A stretch of 35,719 nt of DNA from contig CAJTWQ010000015.1 in the NCBI GenBank assembly GCA_910579835.1, forward strand, positions 1 through 35,719, given 5' to 3'. This DNA is from an uncultured Ruminococcus sp. Lineage in GTDB: Bacteria; Bacillota; Clostridia; Oscillospirales; Ruminococcaceae. Below are positions 16,200-23,099 of this stretch, piece by piece. Position 1 is the first letter of the stretch, and each line of letters opens with the position of its first letter. The position numbers and the translations under genes were made by a program. The notes under the pieces are model-generated. The model saw nothing but the letters and a program-made list of their open reading frames with translations, was not told where the DNA came from and made no database searches.

Positions 16200-16350
16200 T
16201 TTCCTCCTGTTTAAGTGGTAATACCGGCTGCCTATAGCTAACCGGCTAGCGGAATTTTCCTCCCACCAATATAGCCTGTCATAACGACAGCTCAGAGAAG
16301 TCAGAACGGAATTCCGGGATTGCCGCCGTTTACGCAAACTCTGCGCAGCC
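16200..16350 (-). promoter_or_regulatory. Candidate L1 autoregulatory mRNA leader
   Basis: The rplK-rplA gap on the minus strand carries GGTGGGAGG (16259-16267), the same string as in the L1-binding stalk region of 23S rRNA (GATAGGTGGGAGGC in E. coli, from memory). It is flanked by a CTGTC/GACAG hairpin on its 5' side and by GCTAGCCGGTTAGC before the rplA ribosome binding site. Mimicry of 23S rRNA is the known mode of L1 feedback. Binding here would reduce rplA translation. Assignment is by motif and position only. Confidence 0.5.
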
Positions 16351-16371
16351 CCCTCCGTCTTCATTCAAAAA

Positions 16372-16797
16372 TCAGTCAACAACTACAACGCCCATCGAGC
16401 GAGCTGTTCCTGCGATCATGCTCATAGCTGCCTCAAGCGAACCAGCGTTAAGATCGGGCATTTTCTGCTCTGCGATCTTCTGAACCTGCTCCTTAGTGAT
16501 GTTTGCAACCTTTGTCTTGTTTGGTACTCCTGAACCGCTGTTAATGTTGCAGGCCTTCTTGATAAGAACTGCTGCGGGAGGAGTCTTTGTGATAAACGAG
16601 AATGAACGGTCTGCATAAACAGTAATAACAACAGGAATTATCATTCCGATGTCATTCTTCGTTCTCTCATTGAATTCCTTTGTAAATGCCATGATATTTA
16701 CGCCGTGCTGACCGAGCGCCGGACCAACAGGCGGTGCAGGAGTGGCCTTTCCTGCTGCAATCTGAAGCTTAATATAGCCAACTACTTTCTGTGCCAT
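16372..16797 (-). CDS. rplK: 50S ribosomal protein L11
   Basis: L11 forms the GTPase-associated centre with 23S helices 43/44 and is needed for RelA activation. The start at 16797 (MAQKVVGYIKLQIAAGKATP) gives 141 residues, the standard length. The upstream in-frame ATG at 16836 adds 13 non-homologous residues. GGAGG lies 7 nt before the chosen start. PAPPVGPALGQHGVNIMAFT and the C-terminal GTARSMGV are family signatures. It is part of rpmG-secE-nusG-rplK-rplA. Confidence 0.97.
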   Translation of the reverse strand: MAQKVVGYIKLQIAAGKATPAPPVGPALGQHGVNIMAFTKEFNERTKNDIGMIIPVVITVYADRSFSFITKTPPAAVLIKKACNINSGSGVPNKTKVANITKEQVQKIAEQKMPDLNAGSLEAAMSMIAGTARSMGVVVVD

Positions 16798-16887
16798 AAA
16801 ATTGCACCTCCATAAATGTGGTAAATGGCGAGGCAAGACTTATTTTACCTCTCCCACTGAAGCCTTTCCGGCTTCCTTTTGACCTTA

Positions 16888-17415
16888 TTAATCATCCACC
16901 CTTACTACCTGACTGAGAGGCAGAGTGGTGGGTGTTTCACGACCGAACATTGATACGAGAAGATCAACGGAGCGATCGTCAAGATTGATGTTCTGAACAA
17001 CGCCGATAAATCCGTCCATTGCAGTACCCGATATCCGAACACTGTCGCCGACGCTGAAATTAACTTCAACGGACGAAACATCTATACCGAAGAGCGATTT
17101 TACTTCTTCATCGGAAAGAGGCGTAGGTTCGGAGGCAGGACCGACAAAACCGGTACAGCCTCTGGTATTTCTTACAACATACCATGAGTCGTCAGTAACG
17201 ATCATTCTGACCAGAACGTAACCCGGATAGGTCTTGCGTTCGATCTCTTTTGTTTTTCCGTCGGTGATTTCCGTCACCTTTTCAGTTGGAACTCTGACCT
17301 CTTGGATAAGATCATGAAGCTTACGGTTTTCAACCACCTTTTCAATATTCTGAGCGACCTTGTTTTCATAGCCCGAATATGTGTGGATAACATACCACTT
17401 TGCTGCTTCTGACAT
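16888..17415 (-). CDS. nusG: Transcription termination/antitermination factor NusG
   Basis: NusG binds RNA polymerase at the clamp helices and couples transcription to ribosomes or Rho. The 175-residue protein has the NGN domain (WYVIHTYSGYENKVAQNIEK at the N-terminus and YPGYVLVRMIVTDDSWYVVR near 80). It then has GFVGPASEPTPLSDEEV, a short linker, and a KOW domain near 123-150 (VGDSVRISGTAMDGFIGVVQ). Length is normal for Firmicutes. The order secE-nusG-rplK is the classic arrangement. The C-terminus is typical. Confidence 0.97.
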   Translation of the reverse strand: MSEAAKWYVIHTYSGYENKVAQNIEKVVENRKLHDLIQEVRVPTEKVTEITDGKTKEIERKTYPGYVLVRMIVTDDSWYVVRNTRGCTGFVGPASEPTPLSDEEVKSLFGIDVSSVEVNFSVGDSVRISGTAMDGFIGVVQNINLDDRSVDLLVSMFGRETPTTLPLSQVVRVDD

Positions 17416-17442
17416 AATAATCCTCCTCAGATTTCCTAAGGC

Positions 17443-17688
17443 TTAGCGATAGATCAGCCGCATGAGCTCTAAGAAGCCCGTGTCAAGCAGACCTACAAGA
17501 ACGGCTGAAAGAGCAATTACTCCCACTACAACGGAAGTATTGTCTGCGACAGTCTTCTTTGAAGGCCAAACCACTTTTTTGAATTCAATTTTCAGATCCT
17601 TAAACCATTTGCGGATTTTACCCTGCTTTTTCTTCTCGGTTTTTCCGGACTTTTTTTCTGAAGTTGTATCCTTATTTTCTTTAGCCAT
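17443..17688 (-). CDS. secE: Preprotein translocase subunit SecE
   Basis: SecE clamps the SecY channel in the membrane. The 81-residue single-helix form is the normal Gram-positive type. It has a Lys-rich N-terminus (EKKSGKTEKKKQGKIRKWFK), the amphipathic helix with the conserved VVWPSKK at about 39-45, and one membrane helix (VVVGVIALSAVLVGLLDTGF). AAGGAG lies 8 nt before the start. It sits between rpmG (17 nt away) and nusG (27 nt away). Confidence 0.96.
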   Translation of the reverse strand: MAKENKDTTSEKKSGKTEKKKQGKIRKWFKDLKIEFKKVVWPSKKTVADNTSVVVGVIALSAVLVGLLDTGFLELMRLIYR

Positions 17689-17705
17689 AAAAATACTCCT
17701 TCCGA

Positions 17706-17855
17706 TTACTTGGTTTCCTTGTGAAGAGTATGCTTTCTGCAGAACTTGCAGTGCTTCATCATTTCAAGTCTGTCAGGGTCATTCTTCTTGTTCTTCTTGG
17801 AAACATAGTTGCGCTGCTTGCATTCTGTACAAGCCAAAGTAACCTTTACTCTCAT
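17706..17855 (-). CDS. rpmG: 50S ribosomal protein L33
   Basis: L33 is a 49-residue ribosomal protein with a zinc ribbon. The start at 17855 (MRVKVTLACTECKQRNYVSK) follows a strong AGGAGG at 8 nt. The longer open frame upstream is non-coding. Four cysteines in CTEC and CKFC mark the zinc-binding (C+) form, which Bacillus-type bacteria replace with a zinc-free paralogue when zinc is scarce. It is the first gene of the operon from the promoter at 17958-17986. Confidence 0.96.
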   Translation of the reverse strand: MRVKVTLACTECKQRNYVSKKNKKNDPDRLEMMKHCKFCRKHTLHKETK

Positions 17856-17957
17856 ATCGGCACCTCCTGAATTAATACTTCCTCCGGCAGGCGGAGGTAG
17901 GTTGTTTGCCTCCCTCATAACAGAGCGCAAAAAAATAAGCCCCAATGAGGTGATATT

Positions 17958-17986
17958 ATTATACCACACAGATCAGGGCTTGTCAA
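17958..17986 (-). promoter_or_regulatory. Perfect sigma-A promoter of rpmG-secE-nusG-rplK-rplA
   Basis: On the minus strand TTGACA (17981-17986), 17 nt and TATAAT (17958-17963) match consensus exactly. The leader to rpmG is about 95 nt and contains an imperfect GC-rich hairpin around 17882-17912 (cctccggcaggcgg / gcctcc). Confidence 0.92.
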
Positions 17987-18029
17987 GGGTTTTTCATAAT
18001 TTTTCCGCAGCGGCAGCATTAATAAACGA

Positions 18030-18338
18030 TTATTTCATTTCTTTCGCAAGCTCTATTATAAGTTTCTGCTGATCTCTGTTCAGCCGTTTTACCGCCTCTA
18101 CCGTCTTATCCAGCGTTTTCGGCGATTTATTATCCTCGTCAAAGAAATCTTTCGGCGAAATATCCAGGTATTCGCAGATATAGAGAAAAAGCTGCATTGA
18201 CGGATCACTTTTATGATTCTCAATTGTGTTTATATAGTTCTGACTTTGTCCCAGCGCTAAACTCATTTCTCTGGCTGATACGTTTTTAGCCATTCTAAGC
18301 ATTGCAATCCTGTCTCCAACATAATTTTCATCTATCAT
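18030..18338 (-). CDS. XRE-family HTH regulator
   Basis: The product is 102 residues. A Cro/CI-type helix-turn-helix occupies roughly 8-65 (GDRIAMLRMAKNVSAREMSL, ALGQSQNYINTIENHKSDPS, MQLFLYICEYLDISPKDFFD), with the usual N-terminal DNA-binding fold. A short C-terminal helix follows (LNRDQQKLIIELAKEM), probably for dimerisation. The start at 18338 is chosen because GGTGGAAA lies just upstream and the fold begins there; the ATG at 18371 adds 11 odd residues. It is divergently transcribed from a SLOG-family gene, with only 144 nt between the starts. A TATAAT (minus strand, near 18370-18375) lies upstream with a poor -35. Likely role: repressor of itself and/or the SLOG gene. Confidence 0.85.
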   Translation of the reverse strand: MIDENYVGDRIAMLRMAKNVSAREMSLALGQSQNYINTIENHKSDPSMQLFLYICEYLDISPKDFFDEDNKSPKTLDKTVEAVKRLNRDQQKLIIELAKEMK

Positions 18339-18419
18339 ATTTCCACCACCGCATTTACTATGTACAGTCATTATAGCATTTCAACAATGGAAATATGCAA
18401 AATCAAATCTACTATTATA

Positions 18420-18448
18420 TTGACATACACATTATAATCGTGTATAAT
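18420..18448 (+). promoter_or_regulatory. Perfect promoter of the SLOG gene with an embedded palindrome
   Basis: TTGACA (18420-18425), a 17-nt spacer and TATAAT (18443-18448) give a consensus promoter 35 nt before the start codon. The inverted repeat ATACAC (18425-18430) N9 GTGTAT (18440-18445) lies inside it, overlapping the edges of both hexamers. A protein bound there would block RNA polymerase. The adjacent XRE protein is the obvious candidate. Confidence 0.8.
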
Positions 18449-18482
18449 AAATATAATATGCATATTAATGGAGGTCAAAAAA

Positions 18483-18992
18483 ATGAAAAAAGTATGCTTT
18501 ACCGGACACCGTAAAGTTGCAGAGCCTGAAAAAATATACCGCCGGCTTACCGAGCTTCTTGAGCAGCTTATATCCGAGGGAGCCGAGGATTTTTATGCGG
18601 GAGGAGCAGTCGGTTTTGATACGCCGGGTGAGTTGGCAGTACTGGAGCTTCGGAAAAAATATCCCGGAATACGGCTGCATCTTGTACTCCCCTGCCCCAA
18701 TAACGATCAGACGGCAGGCTGGAGCTATGAGCAGAGAGCGGATTTCCACCGCATTCTTGCTCAGGCGGACACAGTGGAATATACTTCCGACCGCTACAGA
18801 CGAGGATGCATGAAGCTGCGGAACGCCCGTCTGACAGAACTTGCAGACATCTGCGTCTGCTACTATCGCAAAATTTTTAAGAGCGGCACGGGGCAGACGC
18901 TGCGCATGGCTGAAAGCAAGGGCATTAAAATATATAATCTTGCCGACAATACAAAAAAGGGAGGCCGCGCAGACCTCCCCGTCTCTATATGA
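18483..18992 (+). CDS. SLOG-family (DUF1273/YpsA-like) protein
   Basis: The product is 169 residues with a Rossmann-like SLOG fold. MKKVCFTGHRKV at the N-terminus is the nucleotide-loop strand. YAGGAVGFDTPGELAVLELR near residues 38-57 is the second glycine-rich loop. LVLPCPNNDQTAGWSYEQRA matches the LxLPcpxQxxxWs segment of this family, and ADICVCYYRKIFKSGTGQTL is the typical C-terminal strand-turn. SLOG domains bind nucleotide-like ligands. Members range from DprA and LOG cytokinin-type hydrolases to sensors in anti-phage systems, and no activity can be assigned here. The start at 18483 follows GGAGG at 8 nt; the ATG at 18468 overlaps that site and is unlikely. It diverges from an XRE regulator. 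Confidence 0.8.
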   Translation: MKKVCFTGHRKVAEPEKIYRRLTELLEQLISEGAEDFYAGGAVGFDTPGELAVLELRKKYPGIRLHLVLPCPNNDQTAGWSYEQRADFHRILAQADTVEYTSDRYRRGCMKLRNARLTELADICVCYYRKIFKSGTGQTLRMAESKGIKIYNLADNTKKGGRADLPVSI

Positions 18993-18997
18993 AAGCA

Positions 18998-19095
18998 GCC
19001 GTCCGATAAAGCGGCAGAGTGCCCCTTCCGCCGATTGCTTTGGCGATGCGCCTATGTCCCAAAGCTATTCAAGGGCACTGCCACTCCGGAACGGC
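18998..19095. repeat. Long imperfect inverted repeat / candidate structured RNA
   Basis: Nested arms pair outwards-in: gccgtccg (18998-19005) with cggaacggc (19087-19095), ggcagagtgcccctt (19012-19026) with aagggcactgcc (19071-19082), and gctttgg (19037-19043) with ccaaagc (19059-19065). The bulges are small. It begins 6 nt after the SLOG stop codon and precedes a terminator at 19171-19204, so it would form in the 3' UTR of the SLOG mRNA. A decayed miniature element is an alternative. Confidence 0.5.
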
Positions 19096-19170
19096 GTATA
19101 TCTTTTTGCTGCTTATAATATTCTATGCAGATTTTCAGGAAATGCAACAAAGAAATTTCTTACAATATTA

Positions 19171-19204
19171 AAGGCACGGAAAGTAAATTTTTCCGTGCCT
19201 TTTG
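19171..19204. terminator. Bidirectional terminator between SLOG and dapL
   Basis: The 12-bp perfect stem aaggcacggaaa (19171-19182) / tttccgtgcctt (19190-19201) is followed by T's on the plus strand and a weaker TTTAATATT on the minus strand. It lies between convergent genes and about 20 nt beyond the dapL stop. Confidence 0.85.
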
Positions 19205-19222
19205 CTCTTAGAACCTGCGTTC

Positions 19223-20434
19223 TTAATTAATTTTTGAAATCAGATCTTCAAACCGTTTCATAGCCTCAACAGTACGCTGTCTGTCGCCAAACGCCGTTAA
19301 TCTGAACCAACCCTCGCCATTTTTTCCAAATCCTGCGCCCGGAGTTCCCACCACAGCGATCTTTTCAAGCATGAGGTCAAAAAACTCCCAGCTGCCCATA
19401 TTTCCGGGACATTTGAACCAGATATACGGTGAATTAACGCCGCCGGTAAACTTTACGCCAAGCTTTTCCATTGTACCAGAAATAATGCGTGCATTTTCCT
19501 GATAATAGGCAATGTTTTCACGCACCTGCTTCATACCCTCCTCCGTGAAAACAGCGGCTGCCGCGCACTGAACAGGATAAGAAACGCCATTGAACTTGCT
19601 GCCCTGACGTCTGCCCCAGAGTTGTGAAAGAGAAACCTCGGTTCCGTCCGAAGCTCTGACCATAAGAGTGTCCGGAATAACCGTATATCCGCATCTCATG
19701 CCGGTAAAGCCTGCGGTTTTGGACAAAGAGCACATCTCGATAGCGCACTCCTTTGCGCCCTCGACGCAGAAAATACTCCTTGGAACAGCAGGATCGGTTA
19801 TAAACGCTTCGTAGGCTGAATCATAGATAATTACCGCATGGTTCTTCTTCGCATAATCTATCCACACCCTGAGCTGATCGGCAGTATATACCGAACCTGT
19901 AGGATTGTTGGGCGAACAGAGATAGATAATATCCGCATGAACGCTGTCGTCAGGCATAGCGGCAAAGCCGTTTTCCTCGTTAGAATCAGCATATATGATC
20001 TTTCTGCCGCTCATAAGGTTTGAATCGACATAAACCGGATAAGCCGGATCAGTAACAAGGATCACATTATCATCGCCAAAAATATCCACAATATTTCCGC
20101 AGTCGCTTTTGGCTCCGTCGTTAATGCGTACCTCACCGGGAGCAACGTCCGCACCGAAGCTCTTGTAATAGTGTGATACAGCCTCTTTCAGAAAATCATA
20201 ACCTGCTCCGCTGTCCTCATAGCCCTTGAATGTCTCCTTAACTCCCATTTCATCGCAGCCCTTTTTCATAGCCTCAATAACAACTGGAGCGATAGGCAGC
20301 GTTACGTCCCCTATACCCATGCGGATTATATCGGCATCGGGATTCGCCTCTTTAAATGCGGCAATTTTCTTTGCAATATTTATAAAAAGATAGTTTTTTT
20401 CAAGCTTTAAAAAGTTTTCATTCAGCTGCGGCAT
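19223..20434 (-). CDS. dapL: LL-diaminopimelate aminotransferase
   Basis: DapL converts tetrahydrodipicolinate straight to LL-diaminopimelate with glutamate as amino donor, bypassing the acyl-blocked route to lysine and peptidoglycan. The 403-residue protein is a fold-type I PLP enzyme. It shows the N-terminal LNENFLKLEKNYLFINIAKK, RMGIGDVTLPIAPVVIEAM, INDGAKSDCGNI and YLCSPNNPTG. The PLP lysine lies in CSLSKTAGFTGMRCGYTVIP near residue 245. The start overlaps the end of dapF by 13 nt, so the two are translationally coupled. It is the last gene of the asn/dap cluster. Length and motifs match the Clostridial/plant DapL group rather than other aminotransferases. Confidence 0.95.
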   Translation of the reverse strand: MPQLNENFLKLEKNYLFINIAKKIAAFKEANPDADIIRMGIGDVTLPIAPVVIEAMKKGCDEMGVKETFKGYEDSGAGYDFLKEAVSHYYKSFGADVAPGEVRINDGAKSDCGNIVDIFGDDNVILVTDPAYPVYVDSNLMSGRKIIYADSNEENGFAAMPDDSVHADIIYLCSPNNPTGSVYTADQLRVWIDYAKKNHAVIIYDSAYEAFITDPAVPRSIFCVEGAKECAIEMCSLSKTAGFTGMRCGYTVIPDTLMVRASDGTEVSLSQLWGRRQGSKFNGVSYPVQCAAAAVFTEEGMKQVRENIAYYQENARIISGTMEKLGVKFTGGVNSPYIWFKCPGNMGSWEFFDLMLEKIAVVGTPGAGFGKNGEGWFRLTAFGDRQRTVEAMKRFEDLISKIN

Positions 20435-21300
20435 ATTACATTCTCCTTTTTGCTGTTTATAAATTCATTAGATACAGTTCCCTCGCAGATAAACTCCGCG
20501 GGACCGTCCATAAGCACCGTACCGTCATTTTTCCAGATTATACGCAGATCCCCGCCTCTGAGATGCACAAGTATTTCCTCGTTTTTCGGGCAGATTTCAT
20601 TAAGAACTGCGGCAACTACGGCGGCACAGGTACCTGTTCCGCAGGCAAAAGTTTCGCCGCTTCCGCGCTCCCAGACACGCATTTTCAGTGTGTGACCGTC
20701 GATCACCTCAATAAATTCCGTGTTTACTCTGTTGGGAAAAAGCTTATGATTCTCAAAGGACGGTCCTATTTTTTCCAGATCAAGACCGTCAATATTTTCT
20801 GTGAAAATCACAGCATGAGGATTGCCCATAGAAACGCAGGTAATATTGCAAATCTTTCCGTCAACATCAACAGGTTGATTGATAAACGTCTCTAAATCGC
20901 TGTTTACTGGAATTTCCGCCGGATTCAGGATAGCCATTCCCATATCCACAGAAACAGAATCCACCTTGCCGTCCCTAACGGTAAGAGTAAGATATTTTAT
21001 GCCTGAATTGGTTTCAAGAGACAGCTCTGTTTTTTCAGTCATACCTCTGTCATAGACGTATTTACCGATACAGCGCGTAGCGTTTCCGCACATCATAGCT
21101 TCCGAGCCGTCGGCGTTAAAAATCCTCATACGAAAATCAGCCTTATCAGACGGCATTATCAGCACAAGACCGTCCGAACCGATACCTTTATGCCTGTCGC
21201 TGACAATAACGGAAATTTTCTCCGGTTCGTCAAGTTTTTCTTCAAAACAATTTACATAAATATAATCGTTTCCGATACCGTGCATTTTCGAAAATTTCAT
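20422..21300 (-). CDS. dapF: Diaminopimelate epimerase
   Basis: DapF turns LL-DAP into meso-DAP, the form used for peptidoglycan and lysine. The start at 21300 (MKFSKMHGIGNDYIYVNCFE) gives 292 residues and has GGAGG 8 nt upstream; the ATG at 21318 overlaps asnA and is less likely. Both active-site cysteines are visible: MMCGNATRC in the first half (ADGSEAMMCGNATRC) and SGETFACGTGTCA in the second. They lie in the two mirror-image domains. The gene sits between asnA (14 nt upstream) and dapL (overlapping). Together with DapL it forms a complete two-step branch from tetrahydrodipicolinate to meso-DAP. Confidence 0.96.
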   Translation of the reverse strand: MKFSKMHGIGNDYIYVNCFEEKLDEPEKISVIVSDRHKGIGSDGLVLIMPSDKADFRMRIFNADGSEAMMCGNATRCIGKYVYDRGMTEKTELSLETNSGIKYLTLTVRDGKVDSVSVDMGMAILNPAEIPVNSDLETFINQPVDVDGKICNITCVSMGNPHAVIFTENIDGLDLEKIGPSFENHKLFPNRVNTEFIEVIDGHTLKMRVWERGSGETFACGTGTCAAVVAAVLNEICPKNEEILVHLRGGDLRIIWKNDGTVLMDGPAEFICEGTVSNEFINSKKENVICRS

Positions 21301-21314
21301 AGCACATTCCTCCA

Positions 21315-22325
21315 TCAAAGAAGCGTAATGCCGTTTTCAGCGCAGGTCTTAACCATATCCTCCGGCCATACCGACGACTGAACCTCGCCTATATGCGCCT
21401 TTTCCAGAAGCAGCATACATAATCTTGACTGACCGATTCCTCCGCCGATAGTAAGGGGAAGCGTTCCATCAGCGATCATCTGATGATATTTATACTGCAT
21501 TCTGTCCTCTGCGCCGCATTCAGCCAGTTGAGCCGCAAGAGACTTTTCGTCAACGCGAATGCCCATTGAAGAAATTTCCAGGGCATTGTCCAGAACTTCA
21601 TCCCAGAAGAAGATATCACCGTTAAGCGACCAGTCGTCGTAGTCCGGCGCTCTGCCGTCGTGCTTTTCCCCGGAAGCAAGCTTTCCTCCTATCTGCATGA
21701 TGAAAACAGTTCCGTGCTCTTTTGTGATAAGACGCTCACGCTCACGGGGGGTCTTATCGGGATACATATCCTCCAGTTCCTGAGTAGTGATAAAAAACAC
21801 CTCATCGGTAATCTTATCCGCCAAAACCGGGTAGCGGTGGCTGACCTTTCTCTTTGTATACACTACAGCCTTGACAACATTTTTCACTGTTTCTTTAAGA
21901 TAATCAATAGTGCGCTTTTCACGGGTAATAACCTTTTCCCAGTCCCACTGATCCACAAAAATTGAGTGGGTGTTGTCAGTGTCGTCGTCGCGGCGAATAG
22001 CGTTCATATCGGTATAGATTCCCTCCCCCGGCTCATAGCCGTAGCGGTACAGAGCGGTTCTTTTCCACTTTGCAAGAGACTGAACTACCTCCGCCTCGCT
22101 GCCGATTTCCTTAATATCAAAATCGACCTTGCGCTCGACTCCGTTAAGATCGTCATTTATTCCGCTGCCCTTTTTAACAATGAGAGGAGCGGAAACACGG
22201 TCAAGAGTGAGGACGATAGAAAGGGCCTGCTGAAAAATATCTTTGATATATTTTATTGCATGCTGTGTTTCTCTTATGGTGAGAGACGTTTTGTAACCTT
22301 CTGGGATATACAGTGATCTGGACAT
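21315..22325 (-). CDS. asnA: Aspartate-ammonia ligase
   Basis: AsnA makes asparagine from aspartate, ammonia and ATP. It is a relative of class II aminoacyl-tRNA synthetases. The start at 22325 (MSRSLYIPEGYKTSLTIRET) gives 336 residues, the usual length. The in-frame ATG three codons earlier sits on top of the AAAGGA ribosome binding site. Typical segments are LTLDRVSAPLIVKKGSGIND, VEVVQSLAKWKR-like text (AEVVQSLAKWKRTALYRYGY), FVDQWDWEKVI and LPLTIGGGIGQSRLCMLLLE at the end (class II motif 3). It is placed behind an Asn T-box with asnS, so it is probably induced when tRNA-Asn is uncharged. Confidence 0.96.
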   Translation of the reverse strand: MSRSLYIPEGYKTSLTIRETQHAIKYIKDIFQQALSIVLTLDRVSAPLIVKKGSGINDDLNGVERKVDFDIKEIGSEAEVVQSLAKWKRTALYRYGYEPGEGIYTDMNAIRRDDDTDNTHSIFVDQWDWEKVITREKRTIDYLKETVKNVVKAVVYTKRKVSHRYPVLADKITDEVFFITTQELEDMYPDKTPRERERLITKEHGTVFIMQIGGKLASGEKHDGRAPDYDDWSLNGDIFFWDEVLDNALEISSMGIRVDEKSLAAQLAECGAEDRMQYKYHQMIADGTLPLTIGGGIGQSRLCMLLLEKAHIGEVQSSVWPEDMVKTCAENGITLL

Positions 22326-22354
22326 AAATATCATTCCTTTACTCGGTAATTTAT

Positions 22355-22384
22355 ACGACAGCCGGCGCCATTGACGGCTGTCGT
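22355..22384. terminator. Strong hairpin upstream of asnA
   Basis: The perfect 10-bp stem acgacagccg (22355-22364) / cggctgtcgt (22375-22384) lies between the lipoprotein and asnA. On the minus strand it is followed by ATAAATTACC, a poor U-run, so it may be a partial terminator or a processing/stability element rather than a full stop. Confidence 0.55.
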
Positions 22385-22397
22385 TTCAGTGCATTTA

Positions 22398-23066
22398 TCA
22401 ATCTGCACGGGTGTACGTTTCAGACTTGCCGGCTTCATCGGTAACAGTCAGCGTATCGCCGTCAATTTCTATTGCGGATTCTTCTTCCTCGCCGTCAGCG
22501 TTCGTAGTAGTTATCTTGCCGGCTTTTTCATCGTAAGTGTATTCCTCTTTCATAGAAATAATCATATATGAAACTCCGCTCTCGACGAAATCAAGAACCA
22601 TTTCGCCGCCTTCCACACTGCCAAGCGATTCATTTTTGTACTTGCCGTATACGTTATTTTCATCTGGAGCGTCCACACGGTCAAATTCTGAAACCTCCTG
22701 ACCATCCGCAGTAATTGTAATCACCTCTCCGTCATACTCCATGTCAAAAGACTGACCGTTAATATCAAAACCATCATCAGTAACGCAGAACAGAGCTGAC
22801 GCATTTATAGATGCATTCATTGATATCTCTGTTTCAGTAATAACAAGTTCCGCATTTTCCACTGCCATACCGCTGCCAAGATCTTCTTTCATTTCTTCAA
22901 GAGTTTCTTCGCTCGGCATCCACGTACCGACGATCCCCAACGATTCTTCGGTAACTTCTTCCGAGGATTTCTTTCCGGATGCCTCGCCGCTTTCTTTACC
23001 TCCGCATGAAGTGAATGCTCCTGTAATTAATACAAGAACCGATATAAATGATAATGTTTTCTTCAT
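22398..23066 (-). CDS. Small acidic lipoprotein of unknown function
   Basis: The product is 222 residues. It has a signal peptide with a lipobox-like AFTSCGGK (Cys21), then a Ser/Glu linker and a domain starting with LGIVGTWMPSEETLEEMKED. The domain is rich in short beta strands (ITETEISMNASINAS, EVITITADGQEVSEF, KNESLGSVEGGEMVLDF), with a C-terminal GDTLTVTDEAGKSETYTR. The pattern (GtW, strands with G-D-tl-t, y-R at the end) resembles lipocalin-like lipoproteins common in Ruminococcus, but no precise family is claimed. It lies 33 nt after asnS and ahead of asnA, in the same orientation, with no clear promoter of its own. It is probably co-transcribed under the T-box. A link with asparagine metabolism is not visible. 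Confidence 0.75.
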   Translation of the reverse strand: MKKTLSFISVLVLITGAFTSCGGKESGEASGKKSSEEVTEESLGIVGTWMPSEETLEEMKEDLGSGMAVENAELVITETEISMNASINASALFCVTDDGFDINGQSFDMEYDGEVITITADGQEVSEFDRVDAPDENNVYGKYKNESLGSVEGGEMVLDFVESGVSYMIISMKEEYTYDEKAGKITTTNADGEEEESAIEIDGDTLTVTDEAGKSETYTRAD

Positions 23067-23099
23067 GATATGATTCCTTTCATAAATAGTATTTTACGA

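Noticed and set aside
16422..16631. Alternative frame inside rplK
   Set aside because: Shadow of the ribosomal protein gene.
18468..18482. Earlier ATG for the SLOG gene
   Set aside because: The GGAGG that serves the ATG at 18483 lies inside these codons, so translation is better explained from 18483.
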